Below, in pieces: positions 49,093-59,671 of a stretch of DNA of 64,000 nucleotides (position 1 is the stretch's first letter; every line of letters begins with the position of its first letter). The DNA lies in the NCBI RefSeq assembly GCF_002355275.1, contig NZ_CP023449.1, forward strand, positions 834,001 through 898,000, in the 5' to 3' direction. Source of the DNA: Rhizorhabdus dicambivorans. GTDB taxonomy: Bacteria > Pseudomonadota > Alphaproteobacteria > Sphingomonadales > Sphingomonadaceae. The notes under the pieces are model-generated. The model was not told the origin of the DNA and searched no databases. It worked only from the letters and a program-made list of their open reading frames with translations. Position numbers and translations under genes: made by a program.

Positions 49093-50511
49093 ATGATCGC
49101 GCGGGGGCCGGGCCTTTCGATCTTCTGGCAGACGCTGCTGCTGCTGCTCGCCAGCATCGCGGTGGTGTTCGTGGTGACGGTTGCGCTTTTCGTCTGGTCG
49201 CCGCCGCCGCGTCCCGATTTCAACAGCCTCTCGGACATCGCCGAGGCACTGTCGGGTCGCAGGATTCCGCGCGAACGATCGTGGAAGGTGTTGGTCGTTC
49301 CCCGCGACGAGGGGCGGCATCTCCAGCTTCGCCCCGAGCGCCCGGACTTCGAGGAGCGCCAGCGCGAGCGGCGGCTGAGCGTGGTTGAACATCCGGCGCC
49401 GCCCGTCCCGGATCGTGACATGGTCAGCTCACCGGCCTTCTCGATCCGGCTGGCCGATCGGATCGGCGTGCCGGTCGACGACGTCCGCCTCTATTTCGAA
49501 CCAGACCAGAGCAGCAACCTGCCCTTCCGGACGCGCGGCGATCGCCGCGTGATCGTCCGTCGCGGCGAGCCCCTGTTCTTCGATACGGTGGTCGCTGGCC
49601 TCCGGACGGAGAGCGGCTGGCGCGTCGTCCGCACGCCGCCCCGCGCCTGGATCGCTCCGTGGCAGAAGCGCGCCCTGATGCTGTTCGGGATCAGCCTGCT
49701 CGTCGTCATCCCCTTCGCCTGGTTCTTCGCGCGCGCTCTCGCCAAGCCGATCCGCCGCATCGCCGACGCCGCGGATCGGATGGGTGCCAATCCCCAGGCC
49801 CCATTGATTACCGAGGAAGGGCCAGCCGAGCTGCGCGTCACCGCCCATGCGCTCAACCGGATGCAGCAGCGCCTCTCGGCCTATCTGACCGAGCGGACCA
49901 ACATGATCGGCGCGATCGCCCATGATCTGCGCACCCCGCTCGCCCGCATCGCCTTCCGCATCGAGACCGCCCCCGACGAGATGCGGGAGAAGGTGCAGGG
50001 CGATATCGAGCAGATGCGCGCGATGATCGCCGCGACGATCTCTTTCGTGCGTGCCACCGGCACTGTGAACCGGATCGAGCCGGTCGCGCTCGATCGGCTG
50101 CTGGGCGATCTCGCCGCCGCCGAGGAAGAGGTCGGCCGGCCGGTCGCGCTGGGCCCCGTCGAGCCTGTCGAGGTGGACGGCGACCCGATGGCGCTGCGCC
50201 GCCTATTCCAGAATCTGGTCGATAACGGCGTCGCCTATGGCGGCGGCGTCGAGATCGCCGTCGCCCGCCATGGCGACGAGGCCGAGATACGCATATCGGA
50301 TCGCGGCCCCGGCCTGCCCGAACGCCAGCTGGAGGCGATGTTCCAGCCCTTCGAGCGCGGCGAGCCCTCGCGCAACCGCGCCACCGGCGGGATCGGCCTC
50401 GGCCTCAGCATCGCGCGCGCCATCGCCCAGGAACATGGCGGCAGCCTGGTCCTCGCGAATCGCATCGGCGGCGGGCTGGAGGCGATCTGCCGGCTGCCGA
50501 TCCGCTCCTAG
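49093..50511 (+). CDS. Sensor histidine kinase
   Basis: A 472-residue membrane kinase. TM1 (about residues 8-32, 'FWQTLLLLLASIAVVFVVTV') and TM2 (about 194-216, 'LMLFGISLLVVIPFAWFFAR') enclose a periplasmic sensor of about 160 residues, Arg- and Asp-rich. HAMP 'KPIRRIADAADRMGANPQ', H-box 'GAIAHDLRTPLARIAFRI', N-box 'FQNLVDNGVAYG', G-boxes 'ISDRGPGLP' and 'GGIGLGLSIARAIA'. Note Gly for the usual Ala after the N-box Asn. Partner of the preceding regulator; the start directly follows its stop codon. Confidence 0.94.
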   Translation: MIARGPGLSIFWQTLLLLLASIAVVFVVTVALFVWSPPPRPDFNSLSDIAEALSGRRIPRERSWKVLVVPRDEGRHLQLRPERPDFEERQRERRLSVVEHPAPPVPDRDMVSSPAFSIRLADRIGVPVDDVRLYFEPDQSSNLPFRTRGDRRVIVRRGEPLFFDTVVAGLRTESGWRVVRTPPRAWIAPWQKRALMLFGISLLVVIPFAWFFARALAKPIRRIADAADRMGANPQAPLITEEGPAELRVTAHALNRMQQRLSAYLTERTNMIGAIAHDLRTPLARIAFRIETAPDEMREKVQGDIEQMRAMIAATISFVRATGTVNRIEPVALDRLLGDLAAAEEEVGRPVALGPVEPVEVDGDPMALRRLFQNLVDNGVAYGGGVEIAVARHGDEAEIRISDRGPGLPERQLEAMFQPFERGEPSRNRATGGIGLGLSIARAIAQEHGGSLVLANRIGGGLEAICRLPIRS

Positions 50512-50546
50512 GCTTTGCCGGGCGGAACGATCGCCCGACATGGTTC

Positions 50547-50637
50547 TTCATTCTCGCGAAACCGGGAATCCCTGGACGGCGTCCGGCCCGGCTGAAAGCG
50601 GCCCCTTTTCGTTGACTCCCGCTTTAACGGGAACGAC
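50547..50637. repeat. Family-1 inverted-repeat element (diverged)
   Basis: Arms TTCATTCTCGCGAAACCGGGA and ACTCCCGCTTTAACGGGAACGA with GGACGGCGTCCGG in the centre, between the sensor kinase and the bkd operon. It could act as a weak terminator. Confidence 0.5.
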
Positions 50638-50713
50638 GTTTCGGAAATGTCGGTAGTCGACACGGCTTGGAACCGAACCGGGCCTGTTGTAATTTTATTC
50701 CAACCGGCTATAG

Positions 50714-52024
<1,311 letters not shown>

Positions 52025-52040
52025 TGAACCTTCTCTCCCC

Positions 52041-52129
52041 CGTCGCCCCGGCGGAGGCCGGGGCCGTAACCGGCCAGCGCGCAACCTGTACTTTTGCGGC
52101 CACGGCCTCCGCTGCGGCGCCGCTGTCGG
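52041..52129. repeat. Family-2 inverted-repeat element (diverged right arm)
   Basis: Left arm CGTCGCCCCGGCGGAGGCCG is intact; the right arm CACGGCCTCCGCTGCGGCG has mutations. It fills the gap between bkdA1 and bkdA2. Confidence 0.65.
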
Positions 52130-52142
52130 CAAGGACGATTCC

Positions 52143-53165
52143 GTGACCGAAACCCGCACCATGAACATGATCCAGGCGATCACCTCCGCGCTCGACGTGG
52201 CGCTCAGCCGCGACGACACGACGGTCGTGCTGGGCGAGGATGTCGGCTATTTCGGCGGCGTCTTCAAGGCGACCGAGGGCCTGCAGAAGAAGTACGGCAA
52301 GACCCGCGTCTTCGACACGCCGATCAACGAATGCGGCATCGTCGGCGTCGCGGTCGGCATGGCCACCTACGGCCTGCGCCCGATCCCGGAGATACAGTTC
52401 GCCGACTATATCTATCCGGGCCTCGACCAGCTCGTCTCCGAAGCGGCCCGCCTGCGCTACCGCTCGGCCGGGGAATATACCGCGCCGATCACGGTGCGCA
52501 CCCCGTTCGGCGGCGGCATCTTCGGCGGCCAGACCCATAGCCAGAGCCCGGAGGCGCTGTTCACCCATGTCGCCGGGCTGAAGACGGTGATCCCGTCCAA
52601 CCCCTATGACGCCAAGGGCCTGCTGATCGCCGCGATCGAGGATAATGATCCGGTCATCTTCTTCGAGCCCAAGCGCATCTACAACGGCCCGTTCGACGGC
52701 CATTATGATCGCCCGGTCCAGCCGTGGAGCAAGTTCGCCGAAAGCGCGGTGCCCGGAGGCCATTACACCGTCCCGCTCGGCAAGGCCCGCACCGTCCGAG
52801 AGGGCAATGACATCACCATCCTCGCCTATGGCACGATGGTCCATGTCGCGCTGGGCGTGATCGCCGAGAGCGGCATCGACGCCGAACTGATCGACCTCAG
52901 GACCCTCGTCCCGCTCGACATGGCGACGATCGAGGCGTCGGTGAAGAAGACCGGCCGCTGCGTCGTCGTGCATGAGGCGACGAAGACCGGCGGCTTCGGC
53001 GCCGAACTGTCAGCGCTGGTCCAGGAACATTGCTTCCATTCGCTGGAGGCCCCCGTCCAGCGCGTCACCGGCTGGGACACGCCTTATCCCCACAGCCTTG
53101 AATGGGCCTATTTCCCCGGGCCCGTCCGTCTCACCGAGGCGCTCAAGCGCGTCATGCAGGATTGA
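52143..53165 (+). CDS. bkdA2: Branched-chain 2-oxoacid dehydrogenase E1 beta
   Basis: A 340-residue E1 beta (transketolase pyrimidine-binding and C-terminal domains): 'MNMIQAITSALDVALSRDDT', 'VVLGEDVGYFGGVFKATEGL', 'TPINECGIVGVAVGMATYGL', 'VIPSNPYDAKGLLIAAI', 'VVHEATKTGGFGAELSALV'. The pattern 'FGGVFKATEGL' favours the branched-chain over the pyruvate enzyme. GTG at 52143 is preceded by AAGGA at good spacing; an ATG at 52161 is the alternative. Forms the alpha2beta2 E1 with the upstream product. Confidence 0.95.
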   Translation: MTETRTMNMIQAITSALDVALSRDDTTVVLGEDVGYFGGVFKATEGLQKKYGKTRVFDTPINECGIVGVAVGMATYGLRPIPEIQFADYIYPGLDQLVSEAARLRYRSAGEYTAPITVRTPFGGGIFGGQTHSQSPEALFTHVAGLKTVIPSNPYDAKGLLIAAIEDNDPVIFFEPKRIYNGPFDGHYDRPVQPWSKFAESAVPGGHYTVPLGKARTVREGNDITILAYGTMVHVALGVIAESGIDAELIDLRTLVPLDMATIEASVKKTGRCVVVHEATKTGGFGAELSALVQEHCFHSLEAPVQRVTGWDTPYPHSLEWAYFPGPVRLTEALKRVMQD

Positions 53166-53170
53166 TCGAC

Positions 53171-54466
53171 ATGGGCAGCTACAGCTTCAAATTGCCGGAC
53201 ATCGGCGAAGGCATCGCCGAGGCGGAGATTGTCGCCTGGCACGTCGCGGTGGGCGATGTGGTCGAGGAAGACGCGCCGCTCGCCGACGTGATGACCGACA
53301 AGGCGACCGTCGAGATGACCTCCCCGGTCGCCGGCAAGGTGGTGAGGATCGCGGGCGAGGCCGGCGAGATGATCGCGATCGGCTCGGTGCTGGCCGAGTT
53401 CGAGGTCGAGGGCGATGTGGCGGTCGAGCCCGAGCCGGCGCCTGCGGTCGAGACGGCGCCCAACGAGGCGGCGCAGGTGGTGAAACCGGAACCGAACCCT
53501 TCTCCCTCTCCCCTCCGGGGAGAGGGCGGGGAGAGGGGCAGTGCTGGGGATTCCAGCGCTGCGCCCGTCTCCACGTCGGCCCCTCTCCCCGGAGGGGAGA
53601 GGGAAGAGAAGCGCGTCCTCGCCTCCCCCGCCGTACGCCAGCGCGCGAAGAACCTCGGCATCGACCTCGCCCAGGTGAAGACCGCCGAGGACGGCCGCGT
53701 CCGCCACGCCGATCTCGACGCCTTCCTCAGCTACAATGCCGGCGGCGGCTACCGCCCGGCTGGCAGCGCCCGCGCCGACGAGCAGGTCAAGGTGATCGGC
53801 CTCAGGCGCCGCATCGCCGAGAATATGGCGGCGGCCAAGCGCGCCATCCCGCACTTCACCTATGTCGAGGAGATCGACGTCACCAAGCTGGAGGAGCTGC
53901 GCGCCGACCTTAACGCCACGCGCGGCGCCAAGCCCAAGCTCACCATGCTGCCGCTGCTCATCACCGCGATCTGCAAGACCATTCCCCAATTCCCGATGAT
54001 CAACGCCCGCTATGACGACGAGGCGGGGATCGTCACCCGCTCGGGCGCGGTCCATCTCGGCATGGCGACCCAGACCGATGGCGGGCTGATGGTGCCGGTG
54101 ATCCGCGACGCGCAGGACCGCAACGTCTGGCAGTTGGCGACCGAGATCGTCCGCCTCGCGGATGCCGCGCGCACCGGCAAGGCGACGTCCGCGGAACTGT
54201 CGGGCTCCACCCTCACCATCACCTCGCTCGGCCCGCTCGGCGGCATCGCCACCACCCCGGTCATCAACCGCCCCGAGGTGGCGATCATCGGCCCGAACAA
54301 GGTGGTAGAACGCCCGGTGTTCCGCGATGGCCAGGTCGTCGCCGCCAAGCTGATGAACCTGTCGATCAGCTGTGACCACCGGGTCGTCGACGGCTGGGAC
54401 GCCGCCAGCTACGTCCAGGCGCTGAAACGGCTGATCGAGACCCCGGCGCTGCTGTTCGTCGATTGA
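53171..54466 (+). CDS. bkdB: Branched-chain 2-oxoacid dehydrogenase E2 (lipoyl acyltransferase)
   Basis: A 431-residue E2. The lipoyl domain is at residues 1-78 with the lipoylated Lys in 'DVMTDKATVEM'; the peripheral subunit-binding domain is near 152-190 ('ASPAVRQRAKNLGIDLAQVK'); the acyltransferase domain runs from about 205 to the end with catalytic 'CDHRVVDGWDAASY'. Residues about 110-147 are encoded by a family-3 repeat element (53500-53612) that is translated in frame as a flexible Ser/Pro/Gly/Glu-rich linker. E3 (lpd) is not in the operon. Confidence 0.95.
   Translation: MGSYSFKLPDIGEGIAEAEIVAWHVAVGDVVEEDAPLADVMTDKATVEMTSPVAGKVVRIAGEAGEMIAIGSVLAEFEVEGDVAVEPEPAPAVETAPNEAAQVVKPEPNPSPSPLRGEGGERGSAGDSSAAPVSTSAPLPGGEREEKRVLASPAVRQRAKNLGIDLAQVKTAEDGRVRHADLDAFLSYNAGGGYRPAGSARADEQVKVIGLRRRIAENMAAAKRAIPHFTYVEEIDVTKLEELRADLNATRGAKPKLTMLPLLITAICKTIPQFPMINARYDDEAGIVTRSGAVHLGMATQTDGGLMVPVIRDAQDRNVWQLATEIVRLADAARTGKATSAELSGSTLTITSLGPLGGIATTPVINRPEVAIIGPNKVVERPVFRDGQVVAAKLMNLSISCDHRVVDGWDAASYVQALKRLIETPALLFVD
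53500..53612. repeat. Family-3 inverted-repeat element inside bkdB
   Basis: Arms TCTCCCTCTCCCCTCCGGGG and CCCCGGAGGGGAGAGGGA, with inner GAGAGGGGCAG and GGCCCCTCTC, lie wholly inside the bkdB reading frame. Its translation (about 38 residues, 'SPLRGEGGERGSAGDSSAAP' and beyond) contributes the linker between lipoyl and E3-binding domains. Confidence 0.8.
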
Positions 54467-54482
54467 ACCGAACCAACCAGAC

Positions 54483-54565
54483 CGTCGCCCCGGCGGAGGC
54501 CGGGGCCGCCATGAAGGGGAAGCTGCCCTTGCCGCTGACGGCCCCGGCCTCCGCCGGGGCGACGG
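54483..54565. repeat. Family-2 inverted-repeat element
   Basis: Near-perfect arms CCGTCGCCCCGGCGGAGGCC and GGCCTCCGCCGGGGCGACGG, 17 bases after the bkdB stop. It may terminate or stabilise the bkd transcript. Confidence 0.8.
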
Positions 54566-54639
54566 ACTCGGCTTGCCTAGTCCCGCTTCACGAGGCTAGA
54601 GAGCCCGCCACTCAACGATAGATTCAGGACAGGACGGCA

Positions 54640-55383
54640 ATGGCCGGTCATAGCAAATTCAAGAACATCATGCACCGCAAGGGCGCGCAGGATAAGAAGC
54701 GTTCGGCGCTCTTCTCCAAGCTCAGCCGCGAGATCACCGTGGCGGCGCGGATGGGCCTGCCCGATCCGAACATGAACGCGCGCCTGCGCCAGGCGGTCAT
54801 CACCGCGCGCAAGGAAGGCCTGCCCAAGGACAATATCGAGCGATCGATCAACAAGGCCTCGGGCGGCGATGCGGCCAATTATGAAGAGATCCGCTATGAG
54901 GGCTTCGGCCCCGGCGGCGTCGCGCTGATCATCGAGGCGCTCACCGACAACCGCAACCGCACCGCCACCAACGTCCGCACCGCCGTCTCGAAGAATGGCG
55001 GCAATCTCGGCGCGGGCGGCTCGGTCAGCCATGGCTTCGACCGGCTCGGCCTGATCAGCTACGGCCCCGCCGCGGGCGATGCGGAGAAGGTGTTCGAAGC
55101 CGCGCTCGAAGCCGGCGCCGACGACGTCTCCTCGTCAGAGGACGGCCACGAGATCTGGACCGCGCAGGACGCGCTGCATGAAGTCGCCAAGGCGCTCGAA
55201 CCGGTGCTCGGCGAACCCGACGGCGCCAAGCTCGCCTGGCGCCCGCAGACGATGGTAACGGTGGGCGAGGAGGATGCCGCCAAGCTCCTCAAGCTGATCG
55301 ACGCGCTCGACGACGACGACGACGTCCAGACCGTCTGGGGCAATTACGACGTCCCCGAAGAGGTGATGGCGAAGCTGGGTTAA
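54640..55383 (+). CDS. yebC: YebC/PmpR-family regulatory protein
   Basis: A 247-residue YebC/TACO1-family protein: '[20 protein letters not shown]' start, '[20 protein letters not shown]', '[20 protein letters not shown]', '[20 protein letters not shown]', '[12 protein letters not shown]'. Family members bind DNA as regulators or help ribosomes through proline stretches (TACO1/YeeN/YebC work). It precedes ruvCAB, the usual order, but a toxin-antitoxin pair now lies between. Its TAA stop overlaps the toxin TAA on the other strand. Confidence 0.95.
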   Translation: MAGHSKFKNIMHRKGAQDKKRSALFSKLSREITVAARMGLPDPNMNARLRQAVITARKEGLPKDNIERSINKASGGDAANYEEIRYEGFGPGGVALIIEALTDNRNRTATNVRTAVSKNGGNLGAGGSVSHGFDRLGLISYGPAAGDAEKVFEAALEAGADDVSSSEDGHEIWTAQDALHEVAKALEPVLGEPDGAKLAWRPQTMVTVGEEDAAKLLKLIDALDDDDDVQTVWGNYDVPEEVMAKLG

Positions 55384-55658
55384 GGGCGATCTTCGCGGCT
55401 GTGCCACAGCCGCAGGATCGTGATCGTAGTGTCCGCTATCTCATAGCGCATTTCATAGCGACCGACTTTGATCCGCCGCACCTCGCGAGGCAGATAGAGG
55501 TCGAGCTTTTCGCCAAGACGTGGAAAGTCGATCAGCCTGCCCGGCGCTCGCCCCATTTGTTGCAGCATTCGCGCGGCGGCCTCGGGGGCGTCAGGGGCCA
55601 GAAATGCATGTAGCCGCGCGAGATCAGTGACCGCCTGGTTCGACCACTCAATTTTCAT
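55380..55658 (-). CDS. ParE/RelE-type toxin
   Basis: A 92-residue RelE/ParE-fold toxin: '[20 protein letters not shown]', '[20 protein letters not shown]', '[20 protein letters not shown]' and '[12 protein letters not shown]' match the ParE end motif (H-x-R-E-D-R). ParE toxins poison gyrase; RelE types cleave mRNA. The motif favours ParE. It overlaps the antitoxin by 4 bp (antitoxin first), a standard layout. Its stop codon overlaps that of yebC on the opposite strand. Confidence 0.9.
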   Translation of the reverse strand: MKIEWSNQAVTDLARLHAFLAPDAPEAAARMLQQMGRAPGRLIDFPRLGEKLDLYLPREVRRIKVGRYEMRYEIADTTITILRLWHSREDRP

Positions 55659-55924
55659 TTGATGGGCGGCGGCAGCGGCTCGCTCGTGCCGAGGCTATCG
55701 ACCCAACGAAGCACCGTCTCATGATCGATCACGCGGCCGGCATCGACATCTGCCAAGCCTTCAAGCGTCATGCGATGGCGTTCCTCCTCAAGATCGACCC
55801 ATGCTGCCAAGGCCTGCTTCACCACCCAGCCTCGTGATCGCTCGAGCCGTGAGGCCATCGCCTCGACTTTTTCTGCCAAATCGACAGGCACATGTGCCGT
55901 AAGCACTTTGGTTGCTTCGTTCAT
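55655..55924 (-). CDS. Ribbon-helix-helix antitoxin
   Basis: An 89-residue antitoxin. N-terminal RHH/CopG fold: 'KVLTAHVPVDLAEKVEAMAS' beta strand and helix, then 'RLERSRGWVVKQALAAWVDL'; the C-terminal half wraps the toxin. The ATG at 55924 is preceded by GGAGG. A 17-bp dyad TGATTA-5-TAATCA at 55937-55953 just upstream is the likely autoregulatory operator. Forms a ParDE-type module with the downstream gene. Confidence 0.9.
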   Translation of the reverse strand: MNEATKVLTAHVPVDLAEKVEAMASRLERSRGWVVKQALAAWVDLEEERHRMTLEGLADVDAGRVIDHETVLRWVDSLGTSEPLPPPIK

Positions 55925-55936
55925 GATCGCCTCCAT

Positions 55937-55953
55937 TGATTAAAATATAATCA
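55937..55953. promoter_or_regulatory. Antitoxin operator/promoter dyad
   Basis: Perfect inverted repeat TGATTA-AAATA-TAATCA, 13 bases upstream of the antitoxin start and overlapping an AT-rich -10-like stretch, as expected for autoregulated RHH antitoxins. Confidence 0.65.
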
Positions 55954-56045
55954 TCTTCAATCAGAAGCAATCACGGTCTTTTCGCTTCACAAAGCGCGCG
56001 GGGTGCGCAAGAAGAACATCTTATGAACATGGGCGCTCTGCATAC

Positions 56046-56543
56046 ATGATCCTGATGGGCTTCGATCCGGGCCTCGGCACCACCGGCTGGGGGGTGATCG
56101 CGGCCGATGGCAATCGGCTCAGCCACATCGCCAACGGCCAGATCAAGACCGAGCCGTCGATGGAATTGTCGCGGCGGCTTTCGCTGCTGCACAGCGCGCT
56201 GGCGGAGGTGATCCGCGGCTACCGGCCCGAGGCGGCGGCGGTTGAGGAGGTGCTGGGCAACTCGAACGCCCAGTCGACCCTGAAGCTCGGCCAGGCGCGC
56301 GGCGTGGTGCTGCTGTCGGCCGCGCTCGCGGAGGTCAGCGTCGGCGAATATCATCCCTCGGTGGTCAAGAAGGCGGTGGTCGGCACCGGCGGGGCGGAGA
56401 AGCGGCAGGTGCAGGCGATGGTCCAGGTCCTCCTTCCCGGCGCGAAGCTCGCCGGCCCCGACGCCGCCGATGCGCTTGCGGTCGCCATCACCCATGCCCA
56501 CCATCTCGCCACGGCGCGGGCGATGCGGAGGATCGTCGCATGA
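56046..56543 (+). CDS. ruvC: Holliday junction endonuclease RuvC
   Basis: A 165-residue endonuclease resolving Holliday junctions. Catalytic acids: Asp in '[14 protein letters not shown]', Glu in '[20 protein letters not shown]', and the C-terminal pair in '[14 protein letters not shown]'. '[20 protein letters not shown]' is the conserved basic helix region. ATGA overlap with ruvA. No strong ribosome-binding site upstream; the TA insertion lies just before, so the promoter may be new. Confidence 0.97.
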   Translation: MILMGFDPGLGTTGWGVIAADGNRLSHIANGQIKTEPSMELSRRLSLLHSALAEVIRGYRPEAAAVEEVLGNSNAQSTLKLGQARGVVLLSAALAEVSVGEYHPSVVKKAVVGTGGAEKRQVQAMVQVLLPGAKLAGPDAADALAVAITHAHHLATARAMRRIVA

Positions 56544-57139
56544 TCGCGCGGCTCAGGGGCATATTGGCGGAAAGCGCCGCCGACCATGCCGTGCTCGACG
56601 TCCAGGGCGTCGGCTATCTGGTCTGGTGCTCGGCCCGCACATTGTCGGCGATCGGGGAGGTCGGCGGCGACGTGCTGCTGTTCACCGAGATGCAGGTGCG
56701 CGAGGACGCGATCACCCTCTACGGCTTCGGCTCGGCGGGCGAACGCGATGCCTTCCGCCTGCTCACCAGTGTTCAGGGCGTCGGCGGCCGGGTCGCGCTG
56801 GCGATCCTCTCGGTGCTCGACGCGGGTGAACTGTCCCGGGCGGTGGCGAGCGGCGACAAGGCGATGATCGCCCGCGCCAACGGCGTCGGCCCCAAGCTCG
56901 CCATGCGCATCGTCAACGAACTGAAGGACAAGATGGGCGGGGTGGCGATCGGCCCCGCCGGCGCTCCCGTCGCCGCCGCCAAGGGCGGGACCGCGAACGA
57001 CGCGCTGTCGGCACTCGCCAATCTCGGCTTCAAGCCCGCCGAGGCCAGCGCCGCGGTCGGCGCAGCGATCGAGGAACTGGGTGAGGGCGCGACATTGGAT
57101 GCGGTTGTCAGACTCGCATTGAGGAAGGCGGCGAAATAG
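56540..57139 (+). CDS. ruvA: Holliday junction branch-migration protein RuvA
   Basis: A 199-residue junction-binding protein. Domain I begins '[20 protein letters not shown]', with '[17 protein letters not shown]'; domain II has two helix-hairpin-helix motifs '[19 protein letters not shown]' and '[19 protein letters not shown]'; domain III contacts RuvB at the C-terminus ('[20 protein letters not shown]'). Coupled to ruvC; a family-3 repeat separates it from ruvB. Confidence 0.97.
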   Translation: MIARLRGILAESAADHAVLDVQGVGYLVWCSARTLSAIGEVGGDVLLFTEMQVREDAITLYGFGSAGERDAFRLLTSVQGVGGRVALAILSVLDAGELSRAVASGDKAMIARANGVGPKLAMRIVNELKDKMGGVAIGPAGAPVAAAKGGTANDALSALANLGFKPAEASAAVGAAIEELGEGATLDAVVRLALRKAAK

Positions 57140-57147
57140 GCATCTTC

Positions 57148-57280
57148 CTCCCTTTCCCGCTTTCGCGGGAGAGGGGCGGGGTGAGGGTCTTCTTCTTGGA
57201 GGCGCTCGTCCGGCCAGCGGATAGGAAGATGAGGAAGAAAGACCCTCACCCAACCCTCTCCCGCGAAGGCGGGAGAGGGC
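57148..57280. repeat. Family-3 inverted-repeat element
   Basis: Arms CTCCCTTTCCCGCTTTCGCGGG... and CTCTCCCGCGAAGGCGGGAGAG, with inner GGGGTGAGGGTCTTCTT and its inverse, between ruvA and ruvB. Longer than the other copies (133 bp). Confidence 0.7.
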
Positions 57281-57293
57281 TATAAGGGATAAG

Positions 57294-58325
57294 ATGACCG
57301 ACACCGATCGCCTCCTCTCCGGCAGCCGCCGCCCCGACGACATCGATGCCGCGCTGCGGCCGAAGTCGCTCGACGAGTTCGTCGGCCAGCAGGCGGCGCG
57401 CGACAATCTGCGCGTGTTCATCGAGGCGGCCCGCAAGCGCGGCGACGCGCTCGATCATGTCCTGTTCTTCGGCCCGCCCGGCCTCGGCAAGACCACGCTC
57501 GCCCAGATCATCGCCAAGGAGATGGGGGCGGGCTTCCGCGCCACCTCGGGGCCCGTCATCGCCAAGTCGGGCGATCTCGCCGCGCTGCTCACCAATCTGG
57601 AGGACGGCGACGTCCTGTTCATCGACGAGATCCACCGCCTCCAGCCGCAGGTCGAGGAGGTGCTCTATCCGGCGATGGAGGATCGCGCGCTCGATCTGAT
57701 GATCGGGGAGGGCCCCTCGGCGCGCAGCGTGCGGATCGATCTGCCGCGCTTCACCCTGGTCGGCGCCACCACCCGCCAGGGGCTGATAACCAACCCCTTG
57801 CGCGATCGCTTCGGCATCCCGATCCGCCTGCAATTCTACACGGTCGAGGAACTGGAGCGGGTGGTCAGCCGCGCCGCCCGGCTGCTTGACCTGCCGATCG
57901 CCCCCGACGGCGCGATGGAGATCGCCCGGCGCGCGCGCGGCACGCCGCGCATCTCTGGGCGGCTGCTGCGCCGGGTGCGCGACTTCGCCAATGTGCTGGG
58001 TGCAGAGATCGTCGATGCCAAGCTTGCCGATCAGGCGCTCAACCGGCTGGAGGTGGACGCGCTCGGCCTCGACGCGATGGACCGTCGCTACCTCCACATG
58101 ATCGCCGACATCTATCGTGGCGGCCCGGTCGGGGTGGAGACGCTTGCGGCGGGCCTGTCCGAGCCGCGCGACACGATCGAGGACGTGATCGAGCCCTATC
58201 TGATCCAGCTCGGCCTGATCGCACGGACCGCGCGCGGCCGCTGCCTCAACGGGCGCGGCTGGAAGCATCTCGGCCTGAACCCCCCGCCCGAGGCGGGGCA
58301 GGACGGCCTGTTCGACGGGGTGTGA
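57294..58325 (+). CDS. ruvB: Holliday junction helicase RuvB
   Basis: A 343-residue AAA+ motor. Walker A '[20 protein letters not shown]', Walker B '[10 protein letters not shown]', sensor 1 '[20 protein letters not shown]', sensor 2 '[16 protein letters not shown]', and the C-terminal winged helix ('[17 protein letters not shown]'). N-terminal '[20 protein letters not shown]' is the family start. The ribosome-binding site is weak ('aagggataag'). Confidence 0.97.
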   Translation: MTDTDRLLSGSRRPDDIDAALRPKSLDEFVGQQAARDNLRVFIEAARKRGDALDHVLFFGPPGLGKTTLAQIIAKEMGAGFRATSGPVIAKSGDLAALLTNLEDGDVLFIDEIHRLQPQVEEVLYPAMEDRALDLMIGEGPSARSVRIDLPRFTLVGATTRQGLITNPLRDRFGIPIRLQFYTVEELERVVSRAARLLDLPIAPDGAMEIARRARGTPRISGRLLRRVRDFANVLGAEIVDAKLADQALNRLEVDALGLDAMDRRYLHMIADIYRGGPVGVETLAAGLSEPRDTIEDVIEPYLIQLGLIARTARGRCLNGRGWKHLGLNPPPEAGQDGLFDGV

Positions 58326-58334
58326 TGCACTATC

Positions 58335-58431
58335 CGTCACCCCAGCGCAGGCTGGGGTCCATGTCTGCTTCCTCCTCGGATGCGGTCTCCTGTGATGAGA
58401 GGCATGGATCCCAGCCGTCGCTGGGATGACG
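58335..58431. repeat. Family-1 inverted-repeat element
   Basis: Arms CGTCACCCCAGCGCAGGCTG and CAGCCGTCGCTGGGATGACG; closely similar to 31244-31342. It lies between ruvB and ybgC. Confidence 0.75.
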
Positions 58432-58509
58432 TTTGCGTGGGGTGAACCGCATAAAAATACGGCTTGGGGGATTCATTTCGCGTCCCGATCCCGTACACAG
58501 GCGTTCGAC

Positions 58510-58953
58510 ATGCCTGAAACCCCCTATTCCGGCCGCTTCGAAGCGGGAGAGCATCGCTTCGCGCTGCGCGTCTATTTCGAGGATACCGATGCCGGCGGGG
58601 TCGTTTACCACGCCAGCTACCTGCGCTTCATGGAACGGGCCCGCAGCGACATGATGCGGCTGGCCGGGGTCGATCAGCGCGGCGCGATGGAGCGCGGCGA
58701 GGGTAATTATGTCGTGTACGAAATGAACATCCGCTATCGCGCTCCGGCGCGGCTCGATGACGAGCTGCTGGTGATCAGCCGGGTCGGGAATATGCACGGC
58801 GCCCAGTGCGTCGTTCATCAGAGGGTCATGCGGGGGGCGGAAATGGTGGTCGAGGCCGACGTGTCGGTCGCGCTGATCGGGCCGGGGGGGCGGCCGAAGC
58901 GCCAGCCCCGCGCCTTGATCGAGACCTTTGAACGCCTAAGAACTGAAGACTGA
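58510..58953 (+). CDS. ybgC: Tol-Pal-associated acyl-CoA thioesterase YbgC
   Basis: A 147-residue hot-dog thioesterase: 'LRVYFEDTDAGGVVYHASYL' with the catalytic Asp and the motif D-T-D-x-x-G-x-V-x-H, then 'RFMERARSDMMRLAG' and 'VYEMNIRYRAPARLDDELLV'. It hydrolyses short acyl-CoA or acyl-ACP in vitro. First gene of the tol-pal operon, 19 bp before tolQ. The ATG at 58510 fits the homologue start; upstream in-frame codons cross non-coding sequence. Confidence 0.94.
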   Translation: MPETPYSGRFEAGEHRFALRVYFEDTDAGGVVYHASYLRFMERARSDMMRLAGVDQRGAMERGEGNYVVYEMNIRYRAPARLDDELLVISRVGNMHGAQCVVHQRVMRGAEMVVEADVSVALIGPGGRPKRQPRALIETFERLRTED

Positions 58954-58972
58954 AAGGGACGGGCAGAAACTG

Positions 58973-59671
58973 ATGATGCAGGACGTAGCGGTTGCCGCAT
59001 CCACCTCGGCGCTCTCGCCGATCGCGCTGTTCCTCCAGGCGGATATCGTCGTCAAGTCGGTGATGATCGGCCTGCTGCTGGCCAGCGTCTGGACCTGGAC
59101 GATCATCCTGTCGGGCAGCATGGCCCTCGGCCGCGCGCTCAAGAGCAGCAAGGGTTTCGAGGCCGATTTCTGGAAGTCCGAGGATATCGACAAATTCTAC
59201 GAAGGCCCCGGCCGGCAGGATATCCCCGCCGCCAAGGTCTTCTCGGCCGGGGTCGCCGAATGGCGCCGCTCGGTGCGCACCGGCAAGCCGGTCGATCGCG
59301 ACGGCACCCGCATGCGGCTCGCCAATGCGATGGGTGCGGCGGCGGGGGCGGAGATAGACCGGCTCTCGGACCGACTCAACATCCTCGCCACGGTCGGCTC
59401 GGTCGCGCCTTTCGTCGGGCTGTTCGGCACGGTCTGGGGCATCATGCGCAGCTTCACCGATATCGCCGCCTCGCAGAACACCTCATTGGGCGTCGTCGCC
59501 CCCGGCATCGCCGAGGCGTTGTTCGCCACCGCGTTGGGCCTGTTCGCCGCGATCCCGGCGGTGATCGCCTATAACCGGCTGCTGCATAAGATTTCGAAGA
59601 TCGAGGGTCAGCTCCACCGCTTCGGCGACGCGATCCACATGACGCTGAGCCGCGAGCTGGAGCGCGCATAA
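58973..59671 (+). CDS. tolQ: TolQ, inner-membrane motor subunit
   Basis: A 232-residue MotA/TolQ/ExbB-family protein with three TM helices: about 20-42, 139-160 ('[20 protein letters not shown]') and 172-198 ('[20 protein letters not shown]'). It forms the proton channel with TolR and energises TolA. Tandem ATG start at 58973/58976 after 'gaaagggacgggcag'. The gene ends in TAATG overlap with tolR. Confidence 0.96.
   Translation: MMQDVAVAASTSALSPIALFLQADIVVKSVMIGLLLASVWTWTIILSGSMALGRALKSSKGFEADFWKSEDIDKFYEGPGRQDIPAAKVFSAGVAEWRRSVRTGKPVDRDGTRMRLANAMGAAAGAEIDRLSDRLNILATVGSVAPFVGLFGTVWGIMRSFTDIAASQNTSLGVVAPGIAEALFATALGLFAAIPAVIAYNRLLHKISKIEGQLHRFGDAIHMTLSRELERA

Noticed and set aside
53171-54466. 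Frameshifted or interrupted E2 pseudogene
   Set aside because: Despite the repeat element inside it, the frame is continuous and all three domains with lipoyl Lys and catalytic His are intact.
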